A stretch of DNA of 28,148 nt from Clostridium sp. OF03-18AA. GTDB taxonomy: Bacteria; Bacillota; Clostridia; Lachnospirales; Lachnospiraceae. Positions 10,479 through 18,843 of this stretch are shown here, piece by piece (within the stretch, counting starts at the first letter, position 1; each line of letters begins with the position of its first letter). Under the pieces are notes generated by a model that was not told the DNA's origin, did not search any database, and saw only the letters and a program-made list of their open reading frames with translations. A program made the translations under genes and the position numbers. The DNA lies in assembly GCF_003478035.1 (NCBI RefSeq), contig NZ_QUEP01000020.1:23682-51829 (forward strand). The letters run 5' to 3'.

Positions 10479-11636
10479 TTATGACGCCGACGCCAGTCCT
10501 GCCACAGCCCAGTCATATGTGACCTTCGCGGTGAGAAAGCTTAACCTTGCAGATTCCATGGAAGTTTTCGCAGAAAGGCAGGCAGATTCCTGCTTTGCGT
10601 ATGTCTTCTTTGTGATGGTTCCGGCGGAGAGTCTTAGCTCTGCTGCTGCCCGTTCCTTCTCCGCAAGCTCATAGTTCGTCTTCGCCTGTTCGTAACTGTC
10701 CTTTGCGAGTACCAGGCTGTTGTAGGCGTTCTTCACGTTTGTGGAAACCGTGTCTTTCTGATTCGACAGTGTGCTTGTATAAGTCGCTCTGTTGTTCTCC
10801 GACTGGGAGTTCGCAAGTCTGCGCTCCGTAATTTTAATGCTGTAGTTGTTCGCAATAGCTGTCTGGATATCTGAATCCACATTAATGGAGGAAACTGCGG
10901 AGGTGTCCACATCCGGCAGACTTCCGATCTCCACGGAATCATTGTAGTTCCAGCCTGACATGATAATGAGCTGCTGTCTCGTCTGCTCTAAACTGCTCTT
11001 CGCGGCTTGCAGGGACGCCTTCACATTTGTAACCGCCTCCGCCGCGTTGTCGACCTCCGACTGCAGGGTCATTCCCGCGGATTTTCTCGTCTGCGCCTGG
11101 GTGTATGTGGTCTCCGCCTGGGTCACTGCATCCTCTAAGGTATCCAGGGATGCCTTCCCACTATAATAGGAGATCATCAGCTTCTGTGCCTGCTGCACGA
11201 TGCTTTTCTCCGCCTGTTCATATCCAAGGCGCTTTATCTCACCGTCATCCACGTTGTTATCTCCCTGCTCCGTCAGGTTATCCACGGAGATCTCGCTGTT
11301 TAACGCCTGGGAGATCTGTCCCGCGTAGTTTGCGCTGTCATCGTCCGGGTAGCTGATCCGCTCGGATACCTCGCTTGCGGAATCATAATACTCCTTTGCG
11401 ATATCCGTGCTGGTCTTTCCCTTATATTTCTGGTAGTCCAGCTCATTCTGGCGGACTGTCGTGTTGTACTCGTGGATCAAGTCCGCAATCTCCCCGTATT
11501 CCAGCTTGTTATCCTGGAGAGACGCCCATTTTTCCGCTGTATATGCAAATTCCGGGCTGGTCGCGAACGCCTGGAGCGGCGTCACACTCATCATAAGTGC
11601 CATAGCGAACAAGCCTGCAATCTTCCATTTCTTCAT
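10479..11636 (-). CDS. TolC-like secreted coiled-coil protein, first copy
   Basis: A 385-residue TolC-family-like protein with a clean signal peptide (MKKWKIAGLFAMALMM, cleavage near AFA), then long helices with the same internal-repeat pattern as the next gene: TYTQAQTRKSAGMTLQSEVDN in the first half and AELRLSAGTITKKTYAKQES in the second. Between them is a short LPDVDTSAVSS segment matching VPDPDMTAIRA in the paralogue, so the two arose by tandem duplication and have diverged strongly. I prefer the ATG at 11636 (AGGA 12 bases upstream, signal peptide starts at once) over the ATG at 11648, which directly abuts the ribosome binding site. It is preceded by a hairpin (11675-11698) and a long AT-rich spacer after the RND gene. 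Confidence 0.82.
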   Translation of the reverse strand: MKKWKIAGLFAMALMMSVTPLQAFATSPEFAYTAEKWASLQDNKLEYGEIADLIHEYNTTVRQNELDYQKYKGKTSTDIAKEYYDSASEVSERISYPDDDSANYAGQISQALNSEISVDNLTEQGDNNVDDGEIKRLGYEQAEKSIVQQAQKLMISYYSGKASLDTLEDAVTQAETTYTQAQTRKSAGMTLQSEVDNAAEAVTNVKASLQAAKSSLEQTRQQLIIMSGWNYNDSVEIGSLPDVDTSAVSSINVDSDIQTAIANNYSIKITERRLANSQSENNRATYTSTLSNQKDTVSTNVKNAYNSLVLAKDSYEQAKTNYELAEKERAAAELRLSAGTITKKTYAKQESACLSAKTSMESARLSFLTAKVTYDWAVAGLASAS

Positions 11637-11674
11637 GCTGATATCCATTCCTTTCTGCGGCAGATACAGGTCCG

Positions 11675-11698
11675 CCCTGGGGATAAATTCCCCCAGGG
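11675..11698. repeat. GC-rich hairpin in the RND-TolC intercistronic region
   Basis: CCCTGGGG (11675-11682) pairs perfectly with CCCCAGGG (11691-11698) around an 8-base loop, about 40 bases before the first TolC-like gene. There is no T-run after it on the minus strand, so it is more likely an mRNA-processing or stability element than a terminator. Confidence 0.45.
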
Positions 11699-11801
11699 TG
11701 TTCCCAAAACCTTTTTATCCTTTTAAACCTTTTTTAATGAAACCTTTAAATTTAATCCTTAATTTAATCCTTTTTTATGACCTTTTATTTTAAACCCCAA
11801 T

Positions 11802-14800
11802 TTAAATATCCAGTACCTTTCTCTCCTTCTTGCCATTCATGATCGCATAGTAAACAGGAAGAATGAACAGCGCGACAAGAATACCAGCCGTCAGACCGCC
11901 AATGTTTACGATCGCGAGACCTTTTGTCGTCGATGCGCTGCTTCCCGTGGAAAGTACCATCGGGATCATGGAGAGGATCGTCGTCGAGCTCGTCATCAGG
12001 ATCGGGCGGAGACGCGTCGCACCCGCTTCGACAAGCGCTGTCCTGAGGTCCATCGTCATCCGGTACTGGTTGACTGTATCCACATAGAGGATACCGTTGT
12101 TTACGACGGTACCGATGAGGATCAGGAATCCCAGGATGGAAGTCATACTGATCGTCGTTCCGGTAAGTTTTAAGAGTCCGAAGGAACCGACAAGGCTGAA
12201 CGGGATCGTCGTCATGACCATGAAGGAGAACTTCGGTGACTCGAACTGCGCCGCCATGACCACGAATACCAGGAATACTGCGACTGCGATCGCCTGATAC
12301 AGGGCGGAGAACTCTTCCGCCATCATCCGGTTCATGGAGTTTGTTCCGATCGTCACGCCGTTCGGAAGATTCGGCTGTACGACCTCGCTGTCGATCAGAT
12401 TCTTGACATTCTGACCGGTATAATCGGCCGTGATCGTAACCTCGTAAGACTTATCCGTCTTGGAGATCGAGGACGGGTTATCCTTGAACACGACATCCGC
12501 CACGTCGGAGAGTGCGACACTTCCGCCGCTTCCCGTCGTGATCAGCATGTTCTTCACCTGCTCGACCGTCCGGTACATGCCGTCTGGATACTCAGCCTTG
12601 ACGCTGACCTCATTTCCGTCGATCGTCAGGGTCGCGATCTCGGTGCCATCGAGCATCGTCTTTACCTGCTGTCCGATGGATGCCGCCGTCAGTCCCTCCG
12701 CGGACGCTGCAACCTGATCGACATTGATCGATACGACCGGGGCCGTGTTCTCCACGTCGGAGTGGACATTCTTCACATCATCGCGGGCAACCATCTCATT
12801 TACGATCTTGTCGGCGGTATCTTTTACCGTATCGTAATCGGAACCGTTTAAAATGACCTCATATCCGCGGCTCCGTCCCATGAAACTCATGGACGAGGAC
12901 GCCTCGACTTCGATCGTACAGTTTTCAAGACCGGACATTTCGTCCTCCCACTGGGAAACGATCTCATCCGTGCTCATCTTCCGGTCATCTTTTAAGTAGG
13001 CGCTGACCGTACCGCTGCTGCCGTTATAGCGGAGCATGTAGGAATCCACGTCCTCATGGCTGCTCACGATCGATTCCACCTGATTTAAAATATCATCCGC
13101 CTTCTCATCGAGAAGTCCCGGTCTCGTCGTGATCGTCACGGAGATCGTTCCGTTGTCATCCGCCGTCATGAGCTCGCTCTGCATTCCGCTCGCGAGGAAC
13201 AAGGTCAGGACGACAAGTCCGACAGAGCCTAACATGACGATCGCCTTGTGCTTTAATACTGTCGGAAGCACATGTCTGTAAAGTGCCTGCAACAGTTTCA
13301 TCAGACCGGAAAGCGGCGCTTTTTCCCGCTCCTTCGGCTTATATAACATGTACGTCAACGGAACGACCGTGACCGCGGAGAGCAGGGATGCACTCATACA
13401 GAATACGATCGTCCAGCCGAGCGGGGTAAACATCTGTCCACTCATGCCGTTTAAAGTCGTCAGCGGGATAAATACGACGCAGGTCGTGAGAGTCGATCCG
13501 AGGACGGACATGGCAACGAGTCCGGAACCTTCCAGAGCCGCCTTCGCGTACTCCACAAAGCCTTTTTCGTCCATTTTGTCCATCGCACGGAAACAGCTCT
13601 CGAGGACAACGATCGAGTTATCGACCATCATGCCGACGCCGAGGACCAGGGCGCTCATCGTGATGACGTTTAAGGAGAATCCCACTCGCGTCATCAGGAT
13701 CAGGGACACCAGGATGGAGGTCGGGATCGAGCTTCCGACGATCAGGGATGCCTTGATATCACCGAAGAACAGCCAGATGATGACCATCGAGATCACGACC
13801 GCAAGGACCATCGTCTGCGCAACGTCCATGAGGGATGACTTGATGCTGTCGGCGCTGTCGCGGGCGATCTCGATGTGAAGCCCGGAATCTGCCGCTTCCA
13901 GGGATTCAACCGCCGATTTTACATCGGAAGAAAGTTTCATTGCGGAGCTGTCCTGCTTCTTGGATACGGAGAGGGAGATCGTCTCCTGTCCGTTGTAGCG
14001 GGACACGCCGCCCATCTGTTCTTCCGTCGTGTACACATCCGCGATATCTTCCAGATAGACGATCTTTCCGCTCTGGGTCGTGATCGGCACCTTCTTCAGG
14101 TCATCGAGCGTGTCTGCCTTTGCGGAGGTCGTTACGGAGAGGGAAAGATCACCGTACTGCGCGTCACCGGACGGGTAAGAGAGGTCCGCTGCCGCCATGG
14201 CACTCGTGATCTGGTTCACCGTCACCTTGTACTGCTTCATCTTTACCGGATCGAGCTCCACCTTCACGTACTCGGAGGAACCGCCCATGGATTCCACCTG
14301 AGCCACCGTGGAGAGCTGCTCGAACACCGGCGTGATGTTCTGGTTGACGTAATCGTAGAGATCTTCCTGCGTGTCGTGGGAGATGGAGAGCATGATGTCG
14401 TTTCCGCCGTTCATGTTCATCTCCATGACGCTCGTCGTACAGTCATCCGGGAGTCCCCGCATGCTGTTTAAGGATCTTGTCAGTTCGTTGTAGGCGTCAT
14501 CCATGTCCGCGTCGTAATCATACTCCAGCATGATCATCGCATTTCCCTCGTTCGAGGTCGAGGACATGCTCTTTACGCCCTCCAGACGGCTGACCTGGTC
14601 CTCGATGGGCTTTGTCACAAGCTCATCCATGTCCTCCGGCGTCGCGCCCTGGTAGGAAGCACGGATGATGAGCATCGGCTGATCCGTGTCGGGCATCTGC
14701 TCCAGCGTCGCGCTGAACACCGAGGAGATACCGAAAACCAGGATACAGAGGAGTGCCAGGATCGTCGTGACCGGACGTTTTAATACATATCTCGTAAGTC

Positions 14801-14804
14801 CCAT
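11802..14804 (-). CDS. RND-family (HAE-1/AcrB-like) efflux transporter
   Basis: Proton-driven inner-membrane pump of 1000 residues (family about 1000-1050). The N-terminal TM1 (VTTILALLCILVFGISSVF), two large periplasmic-type loops, and two blocks of six helices are visible, with the duplicated RND fold. In TM4 the GMMVDNSIVVLE motif carries the relay Asp395; the second Asp of AcrB is Asn396. In TM10 the AcrB lysine position is occupied by Asn902-Asn903 (VVNNGILYVD), a pattern usual in many HAE-1 pumps outside Proteobacteria. The start follows the adaptor stop by two bases, with AGGAGG (14811-14816) inside the adaptor's end, so the two are translationally coupled. The closest well-known Gram-positive relative type is SwrC of Bacillus. 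The substrate cannot be read from the sequence. Confidence 0.95.
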   Translation of the reverse strand: MGLTRYVLKRPVTTILALLCILVFGISSVFSATLEQMPDTDQPMLIIRASYQGATPEDMDELVTKPIEDQVSRLEGVKSMSSTSNEGNAMIMLEYDYDADMDDAYNELTRSLNSMRGLPDDCTTSVMEMNMNGGNDIMLSISHDTQEDLYDYVNQNITPVFEQLSTVAQVESMGGSSEYVKVELDPVKMKQYKVTVNQITSAMAAADLSYPSGDAQYGDLSLSVTTSAKADTLDDLKKVPITTQSGKIVYLEDIADVYTTEEQMGGVSRYNGQETISLSVSKKQDSSAMKLSSDVKSAVESLEAADSGLHIEIARDSADSIKSSLMDVAQTMVLAVVISMVIIWLFFGDIKASLIVGSSIPTSILVSLILMTRVGFSLNVITMSALVLGVGMMVDNSIVVLESCFRAMDKMDEKGFVEYAKAALEGSGLVAMSVLGSTLTTCVVFIPLTTLNGMSGQMFTPLGWTIVFCMSASLLSAVTVVPLTYMLYKPKEREKAPLSGLMKLLQALYRHVLPTVLKHKAIVMLGSVGLVVLTLFLASGMQSELMTADDNGTISVTITTRPGLLDEKADDILNQVESIVSSHEDVDSYMLRYNGSSGTVSAYLKDDRKMSTDEIVSQWEDEMSGLENCTIEVEASSSMSFMGRSRGYEVILNGSDYDTVKDTADKIVNEMVARDDVKNVHSDVENTAPVVSINVDQVAASAEGLTAASIGQQVKTMLDGTEIATLTIDGNEVSVKAEYPDGMYRTVEQVKNMLITTGSGGSVALSDVADVVFKDNPSSISKTDKSYEVTITADYTGQNVKNLIDSEVVQPNLPNGVTIGTNSMNRMMAEEFSALYQAIAVAVFLVFVVMAAQFESPKFSFMVMTTIPFSLVGSFGLLKLTGTTISMTSILGFLILIGTVVNNGILYVDTVNQYRMTMDLRTALVEAGATRLRPILMTSSTTILSMIPMVLSTGSSASTTKGLAIVNIGGLTAGILVALFILPVYYAIMNGKKERKVLDI

Positions 14805-14806
14805 GA

Positions 14807-16000
14807 TCAGCCCTCCTGCGCGGCACTGCTGCCGGCTGCGCTGTTATCATTTCCGGTCGGGGCATTCTGGCCACCCGCGCTCTCGCTGCTTCCCGCAAGC
14901 TGGATATCCGCTCCTTCATACAGGTTGTTGCTCCAGGTGCTCACGACGAGATCGTCCGCGGAAAGTCCGTCTGTGACCTCCACATAATCGTCATCGTTGA
15001 TTCCGACCTCAATCGAAGCTTTCTTCGCCTTTCCGTCCTCATAGAGGTATACATACGCCTTTCCGCCGCTGTAATACACCGCATCCACCGGGATCGTCAT
15101 GACATTCTCGGCTTTTCCGGTCGTGACCGTGAGCTTTACGGTACTTCCAGTCGCCGCATCATCTGCATCAGCGAGCTGCGCCTCGATCTTAAAAAGTCCC
15201 GTCGCATCATCGACCATCGTGTTGATCTCGTTGATCACGGCATCGTAGGTCTTTCCGCTCTTCTCGACCGTCAGCGTATCGCCGACTGAGAGGTTTTCCA
15301 GCATTCTCTGGGTGACATAAAATGTCACCTTCTTCTCTCCTTCCCCGGAGATCACACAGAGTTCCCCGTTCATGTTCGCCCGGTCATAGACCTCCGCGCT
15401 GCAGCTCTCCACCTTTCCGGAGATCGGAGCCGTCACACTGCTGTAACCGACCTGCTGGTCGTAGGCGGTCTTTGCCGAATTATACTGGAGCTGCGCGGTC
15501 TTTACGGAATTTGTATACTGCTCATATTCCTGATCCGAGAGGTCGCCGCCATCATAAAGGATCTGCATTCTCGCGAGGTCGCTCTGCGCTTTCTGGAGAT
15601 TGACCGTCGCAGAATCCACGGAGTTCTTCGCCGTATCGACCTGCTCCGTGTCGATCGTAAAGAGCACCTGGCCTTTCGTCACGGTATCGCCCGCCTTGAC
15701 ATTGACCGCCGTGATGTCCCCGGATGCCTTCGCGTAGACATGGACCACATCATCCGGCTCCACAGTCCCGGTGAGCTCCGTTGTCAGGTAGATGTTTCCC
15801 GTCTCCGGCTCCTCGGCGCGGACCACGGTCGTCTGGGTCTGCTGTTCCATCTCGCCCATTCCGCCCGGTCCGCCTCCCGGACCACCGCCCATGCCCTGTT
15901 TATCACCGCCGGATGAACCTTTCATGGCCGTCACGCCGGCCGCTGCCGCAACGACAACGACACCAGCCGCCGCGCACAGGATGATGTTCTTTTTCTTCAT
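14807..16000 (-). CDS. RND efflux periplasmic-adaptor-type (MFP/HlyD) subunit
   Basis: A 397-residue membrane-fusion protein linking the pump to its outer component. It has an N-terminal membrane helix (residues about 5-25), a Gly/Pro/Met-rich linker (GMGGGPGGGPGGMGEM), a first lipoyl half (GDITAVNVKAGDTVTKGQVLFTID), an alpha-helical hairpin (about 115-170), the second lipoyl half (SSVTAPISGKVES), a beta-barrel domain and a membrane-proximal domain (ENVMTIPVDAVYY), then a low-complexity tail. The cysteine in the signal region lacks a lipobox, so it is probably anchored by the helix. I choose the ATG at 16000 (GGGAG 12 bases upstream); an in-frame GTG at 16030 is less likely. It is the first gene of the operon, read from the promoter at 16118-16144. 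Confidence 0.93.
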   Translation of the reverse strand: MKKKNIILCAAAGVVVVAAAAGVTAMKGSSGGDKQGMGGGPGGGPGGMGEMEQQTQTTVVRAEEPETGNIYLTTELTGTVEPDDVVHVYAKASGDITAVNVKAGDTVTKGQVLFTIDTEQVDTAKNSVDSATVNLQKAQSDLARMQILYDGGDLSDQEYEQYTNSVKTAQLQYNSAKTAYDQQVGYSSVTAPISGKVESCSAEVYDRANMNGELCVISGEGEKKVTFYVTQRMLENLSVGDTLTVEKSGKTYDAVINEINTMVDDATGLFKIEAQLADADDAATGSTVKLTVTTGKAENVMTIPVDAVYYSGGKAYVYLYEDGKAKKASIEVGINDDDYVEVTDGLSADDLVVSTWSNNLYEGADIQLAGSSESAGGQNAPTGNDNSAAGSSAAQEG

Positions 16001-16117
16001 GATGATCTGATACTCCCTTCTATCTCTCACTTTCCTGCAGTTCCTATAACATTCCTGTCAACTCCTGCACCACAGAATTTTCCTTAAAGTTTCATTCCAT
16101 AAGCAGGAATTTGTTTC

Positions 16118-16144
16118 ATTATCGCGTTTTACTATAAAAGTCAA
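16118..16144 (-). promoter_or_regulatory. Candidate promoter of the efflux operon
   Basis: Minus strand: -35 TTGACT (16139-16144), 15-base spacer, -10 GATAAT (16118-16123). The short spacer is typical of promoters that need an activator, and the TGTGA boxes begin exactly at its -35. The leader to the ATG at 16000 would be about 110 bases. Confidence 0.5.
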
Positions 16145-16195
16145 TTGTGAACACTTTGTGAGAAAAATTTCAGGAATTTGTGAGGACTTTGTGAG
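16144..16195. promoter_or_regulatory. 11-bp-phased TGTGA operator between the efflux operon and its two-component system
   Basis: ATTGTGAA (16144-16151) and three perfect copies of TTTGTGAG (16155-16162, 16177-16184, 16188-16195) lie on the same strand at spacings of 11, 22 and 11 bp; the empty middle slot near 16166 holds a degenerate copy. The array abuts the -35 of the minus-strand efflux promoter and also lies just upstream of a TATGAT (16219-16224) that may be the regulator's own -10. Tandem helically phased repeats are the known binding mode of OmpR-family regulators, so this is the probable target of the adjacent response regulator. Confidence 0.7.
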
Positions 16196-16281
16196 GAAGC
16201 TTTTCCGGATCGGAATTTTATGATATATCTTATTTAAGAGCATTTGCAGATTTTTAATATTAAGAAAGAAGGTTTACCGGC

Positions 16282-16968
16282 ATGGCAAAACTTTTAATTG
16301 TGGACGATGATATCCGTCTGAGAAAACTCGTAAGAACCTACGGAGAAGTGGAACATTATGAGTGTGAGGAAGCCGCGGACGGACTTTCCGCACTCGAGAA
16401 ATTACAGGATGCGGATTTTGACCTCGTCATCCTTGATGTCATGATGCCGGGACTCGACGGCTTTGAGACGTTAGAGCGGATCCGGAAAACAAGCGAGATC
16501 CCGGTCATCATGCTGACCGCCCGGAGCGAGGAATATGACAAGCTGACCGGCTTCGACCTCGGCGTGGACGACTACGTCTCAAAACCGTTCAGCCCGAAGG
16601 AATTGATGGCGCGGGTCGGCGCCGTCTTAAAACGTAACCGGAAGACTCCCGTCCGCAATTCCTTTACATACGGAGAACTCGAGATCCGGCCGGATTCCCG
16701 CATCGCCTCCGTCGCCGGGAAAGAGCTCGTCCTGGCTCCAAAGGAATTTGATCTGCTCTTAGAGCTTGCAAAAAATCCCGGTACCGTCCTGCGGCGCGAC
16801 AAGCTCCTCCAGGATGTCTGGGGCTACAGCTACTTCGGGGACGGCCGCACCGTCGATACCCATGTAAAATCCGTCCGCGACCGCCTTGGTCCGTACCGCG
16901 CCATGATCCAGACCGTGTGGGGAGTCGGGTATAAGTTTGATCCGGACGTGAAGATTGAAAATCTGTAG
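16282..16968 (+). CDS. OmpR/PhoB-family response regulator
   Basis: A 228-residue transcription factor activated by phosphorylation. The receiver domain (residues 1-115) has the acidic pair Asp8/Asp9, phospho-acceptor Asp52 (LVILDVMMPG), Thr79 and Lys101 (SKPFSPKEL). The C-terminal winged-helix domain (about 125-223) shows LAPKEFDLLLELAKNPG, the recognition-helix region RTVDTHVKSVRDRLG, and the wing VWGVGYKF. Length and order are standard. The ATG at 16282 has GAAGG 9 bases upstream. It is divergent from the efflux operon and precedes its histidine kinase. The phased boxes at 16144-16195 suggest it activates the efflux operon and perhaps itself. Confidence 0.95.
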   Translation: MAKLLIVDDDIRLRKLVRTYGEVEHYECEEAADGLSALEKLQDADFDLVILDVMMPGLDGFETLERIRKTSEIPVIMLTARSEEYDKLTGFDLGVDDYVSKPFSPKELMARVGAVLKRNRKTPVRNSFTYGELEIRPDSRIASVAGKELVLAPKEFDLLLELAKNPGTVLRRDKLLQDVWGYSYFGDGRTVDTHVKSVRDRLGPYRAMIQTVWGVGYKFDPDVKIENL

Positions 16969-16993
16969 CGGATCACGATTTTTTGAATCCGCT
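16967..16993 (+). repeat. Hairpin between response regulator and kinase genes
   Basis: AGCGGAT (16967-16973), overlapping the regulator's stop codon, pairs perfectly with ATCCGCT (16987-16993) around a 13-base loop holding TTTTTT. It may partly attenuate read-through into the kinase gene. The gap to 17124 also holds an unsupported 49-codon frame (17001-17150). Confidence 0.35.
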
Positions 16994-17124
16994 GTGCATT
17001 ATGGATCCCGTTTTAACGGAAAAATGCGCAGACGGAATGACACGCACCGCACAATACACGAAACTCAATATCAGAGGCATAGAAAAGCAGCTGCCGGATT
17101 ATATTATCAATTTATTTAATAAAC

Positions 17125-18633
17125 ATGAAAAATATATCAAATCAGAATAATCAAACAAAATCGTCATTTCACAGAGCACACAAAAAAAAAGCCCCCGGTC
17201 TAGTCTTCCAGCTCTGGGGCATGATGATGGGACTCGTTGCGCTCACCGCCGTCTTTATGTGGCTCGTCCAGGTCTTCCTGTTTGAGCACACCTACGCGGA
17301 GGCGGCGCTCTCGACCTCCCTGAAACAGATGCAGCCGATCATGAACGATCTGACTGACCGCGATCTCGCGGAGGATGACAAGCTCCTTCCGTTCCTCAGC
17401 CGCCTGATCGACGGAACGATCTTTCTCGCCGACGATGCGGGGGAACTCAATGAAATTTTCAGCTACGGCCATCTTCTCTTTGACGTGGAACAGGAGCCGG
17501 AGTACCATGTCTGGGAGTTTATCCGGGATACGGACGAATTTGCCAACGTCAGAAACCGTCTTTCCTACCAGAAAGTCTTAAACGGCGACCACGGAACGAT
17601 TTCCATCCACATCGGCGTTCCGATTACCTACGCAGGGGAGGACGCCTATCTCCTGATCGAAAACATGATCCGGACTGACACCGTTTTTAACTACAACCGC
17701 TACCAGCTCATTCTCCTGACCATCCTCTTAACGATCGCCGCAGCCGTCCTCGCGGCCGTCTGCTCCCGGTATTTCACAAAGCCGATCTTCGCGATCAAGC
17801 ACACGGTCGATCAGCTCGCCGCGAACGACTTTTCCGCCCGCGCCGATGTAAAACGTCATGATGAGCTCGGCGAACTCGCGGAATCGGTCGGACTTCTCGG
17901 CCAGGCACTCGCGAGAGTCGATGTCCTCAGGAAAGAAGTCATCGCGAATGTCTCCCATGAACTCCGCTCCCCGCTCTCCGTGATCTCCGGATATGCGGAG
18001 CTCGTCCGCGACATCCACTGGAAAGACGAGGACGCCAGAAATGAAGATCTCGACCTCATCATCGAGGAATCCAACCGGATGAGCGAGATGGTCAACGACA
18101 TTCTCGACTACTCCCAGCTCCAGTCCGGCTATATCCGGCTCCATCCGGAATTCTTTGACCTTGCGGGACTCGCGGAATCCGAGACTTCGCACTGCGCCGC
18201 AGCCGCCGAAACCTACGGGATCCGGATCCATTTTGAGTCAGATCCTGAGTCTGTATTCATCACGGCAGATCCGCTAAAGCTGAGTCAGGTTCTCCGGAAT
18301 CTCCTCTACAACGCGATCAACCACACCCCGGAGGGCGAACTCATCACCGTCGCCCTGAAACAGACCGGAAAAACGGTCCGTCTCTCCGTCAAAAACCCCG
18401 GAACCCCGATCTCCAAAGAGGACCAGGAGATCATCTGGGAGCGCTACCAGCGAAGCCAGCACCAGAGCGGCCGCCGCATGGGAACCGGCATCGGTCTCTC
18501 GATCGTCAGCACGATTCTCGACGCCCACGGCATGAAGTACGGGGTATCGTCCGATGACACGGAAACCGTGTTCTGGTTTGATGTCACCGTTTCTGCCCCG
18601 CCCGAACCTTCTTTGCAGGCAGACAAAACCTGA
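17125..18633 (+). CDS. Sensor histidine kinase, HAMP-HisKA-HATPase type
   Basis: A 502-residue membrane sensor, partner of the preceding regulator. TM1 lies at about 28-54, an extracytoplasmic sensor domain at about 55-190, and TM2 at about 193-217. A HAMP linker (about 210-262) is followed by the H-box with phospho-acceptor His278 (NVSHELRSPLSVISGYAEL), N-box (LRNLLYNAINHTPEGE), and G2 motif GTGIGLS (453-459). Length is normal. The start at 17125 has no convincing ribosome binding site and lies in an AT-rich stretch; no better in-frame start precedes TM1. The gene sits 156 bases after the regulator, an unusually wide gap. The signal is unknown; linkage to efflux suggests envelope-active compounds (inference). 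Confidence 0.93.
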   Translation: MKNISNQNNQTKSSFHRAHKKKAPGLVFQLWGMMMGLVALTAVFMWLVQVFLFEHTYAEAALSTSLKQMQPIMNDLTDRDLAEDDKLLPFLSRLIDGTIFLADDAGELNEIFSYGHLLFDVEQEPEYHVWEFIRDTDEFANVRNRLSYQKVLNGDHGTISIHIGVPITYAGEDAYLLIENMIRTDTVFNYNRYQLILLTILLTIAAAVLAAVCSRYFTKPIFAIKHTVDQLAANDFSARADVKRHDELGELAESVGLLGQALARVDVLRKEVIANVSHELRSPLSVISGYAELVRDIHWKDEDARNEDLDLIIEESNRMSEMVNDILDYSQLQSGYIRLHPEFFDLAGLAESETSHCAAAAETYGIRIHFESDPESVFITADPLKLSQVLRNLLYNAINHTPEGELITVALKQTGKTVRLSVKNPGTPISKEDQEIIWERYQRSQHQSGRRMGTGIGLSIVSTILDAHGMKYGVSSDDTETVFWFDVTVSAPPEPSLQADKT

Positions 18634-18657
18634 TTATATCACTACAGTCGCAAGGTC

Positions 18658-18771
18658 TCGCGCAAGAGCGGACTTTAGCTCGTTGTTCGCGTAAATCAAA
18701 AGTGCAGCTGACTCTCTTTGATGACCCTGAGCTATAATCAGAGCTATCAAAAATAAGTCAGCTGCACTTTT
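18658..18771. terminator. Long stem-loop element between convergent genes
   Basis: A perfect 16-bp inverted repeat (18698-18713 with 18756-18771, AAAAGTGCAGCTGACT) encloses a second nested stem (TTTGAT/ATCAAA with CTGA/TCAG). A shorter hairpin (CGCG...CGCG, about 18658-18691) precedes it. T4 runs flank the long stem on both strands. It lies between the kinase (+) and the ketopantoate reductase (-), so it can serve as a bidirectional terminator; nothing else is seen in 18634-18843. Confidence 0.65.
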
Positions 18772-18843
18772 CTAACTTGCACAGAATGGCTGCTAATAAG
18801 TTTCCTTCTGTCTGTATTTTCCCATAAATATTTCTGCCAGATT

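Noticed and set aside
13875..14471. 198-codon + strand frame opposite the RND gene
   Set aside because: Antisense shadow in a clearly conserved RND coding region, with His/Arg/Leu bias and no recognisable domain.
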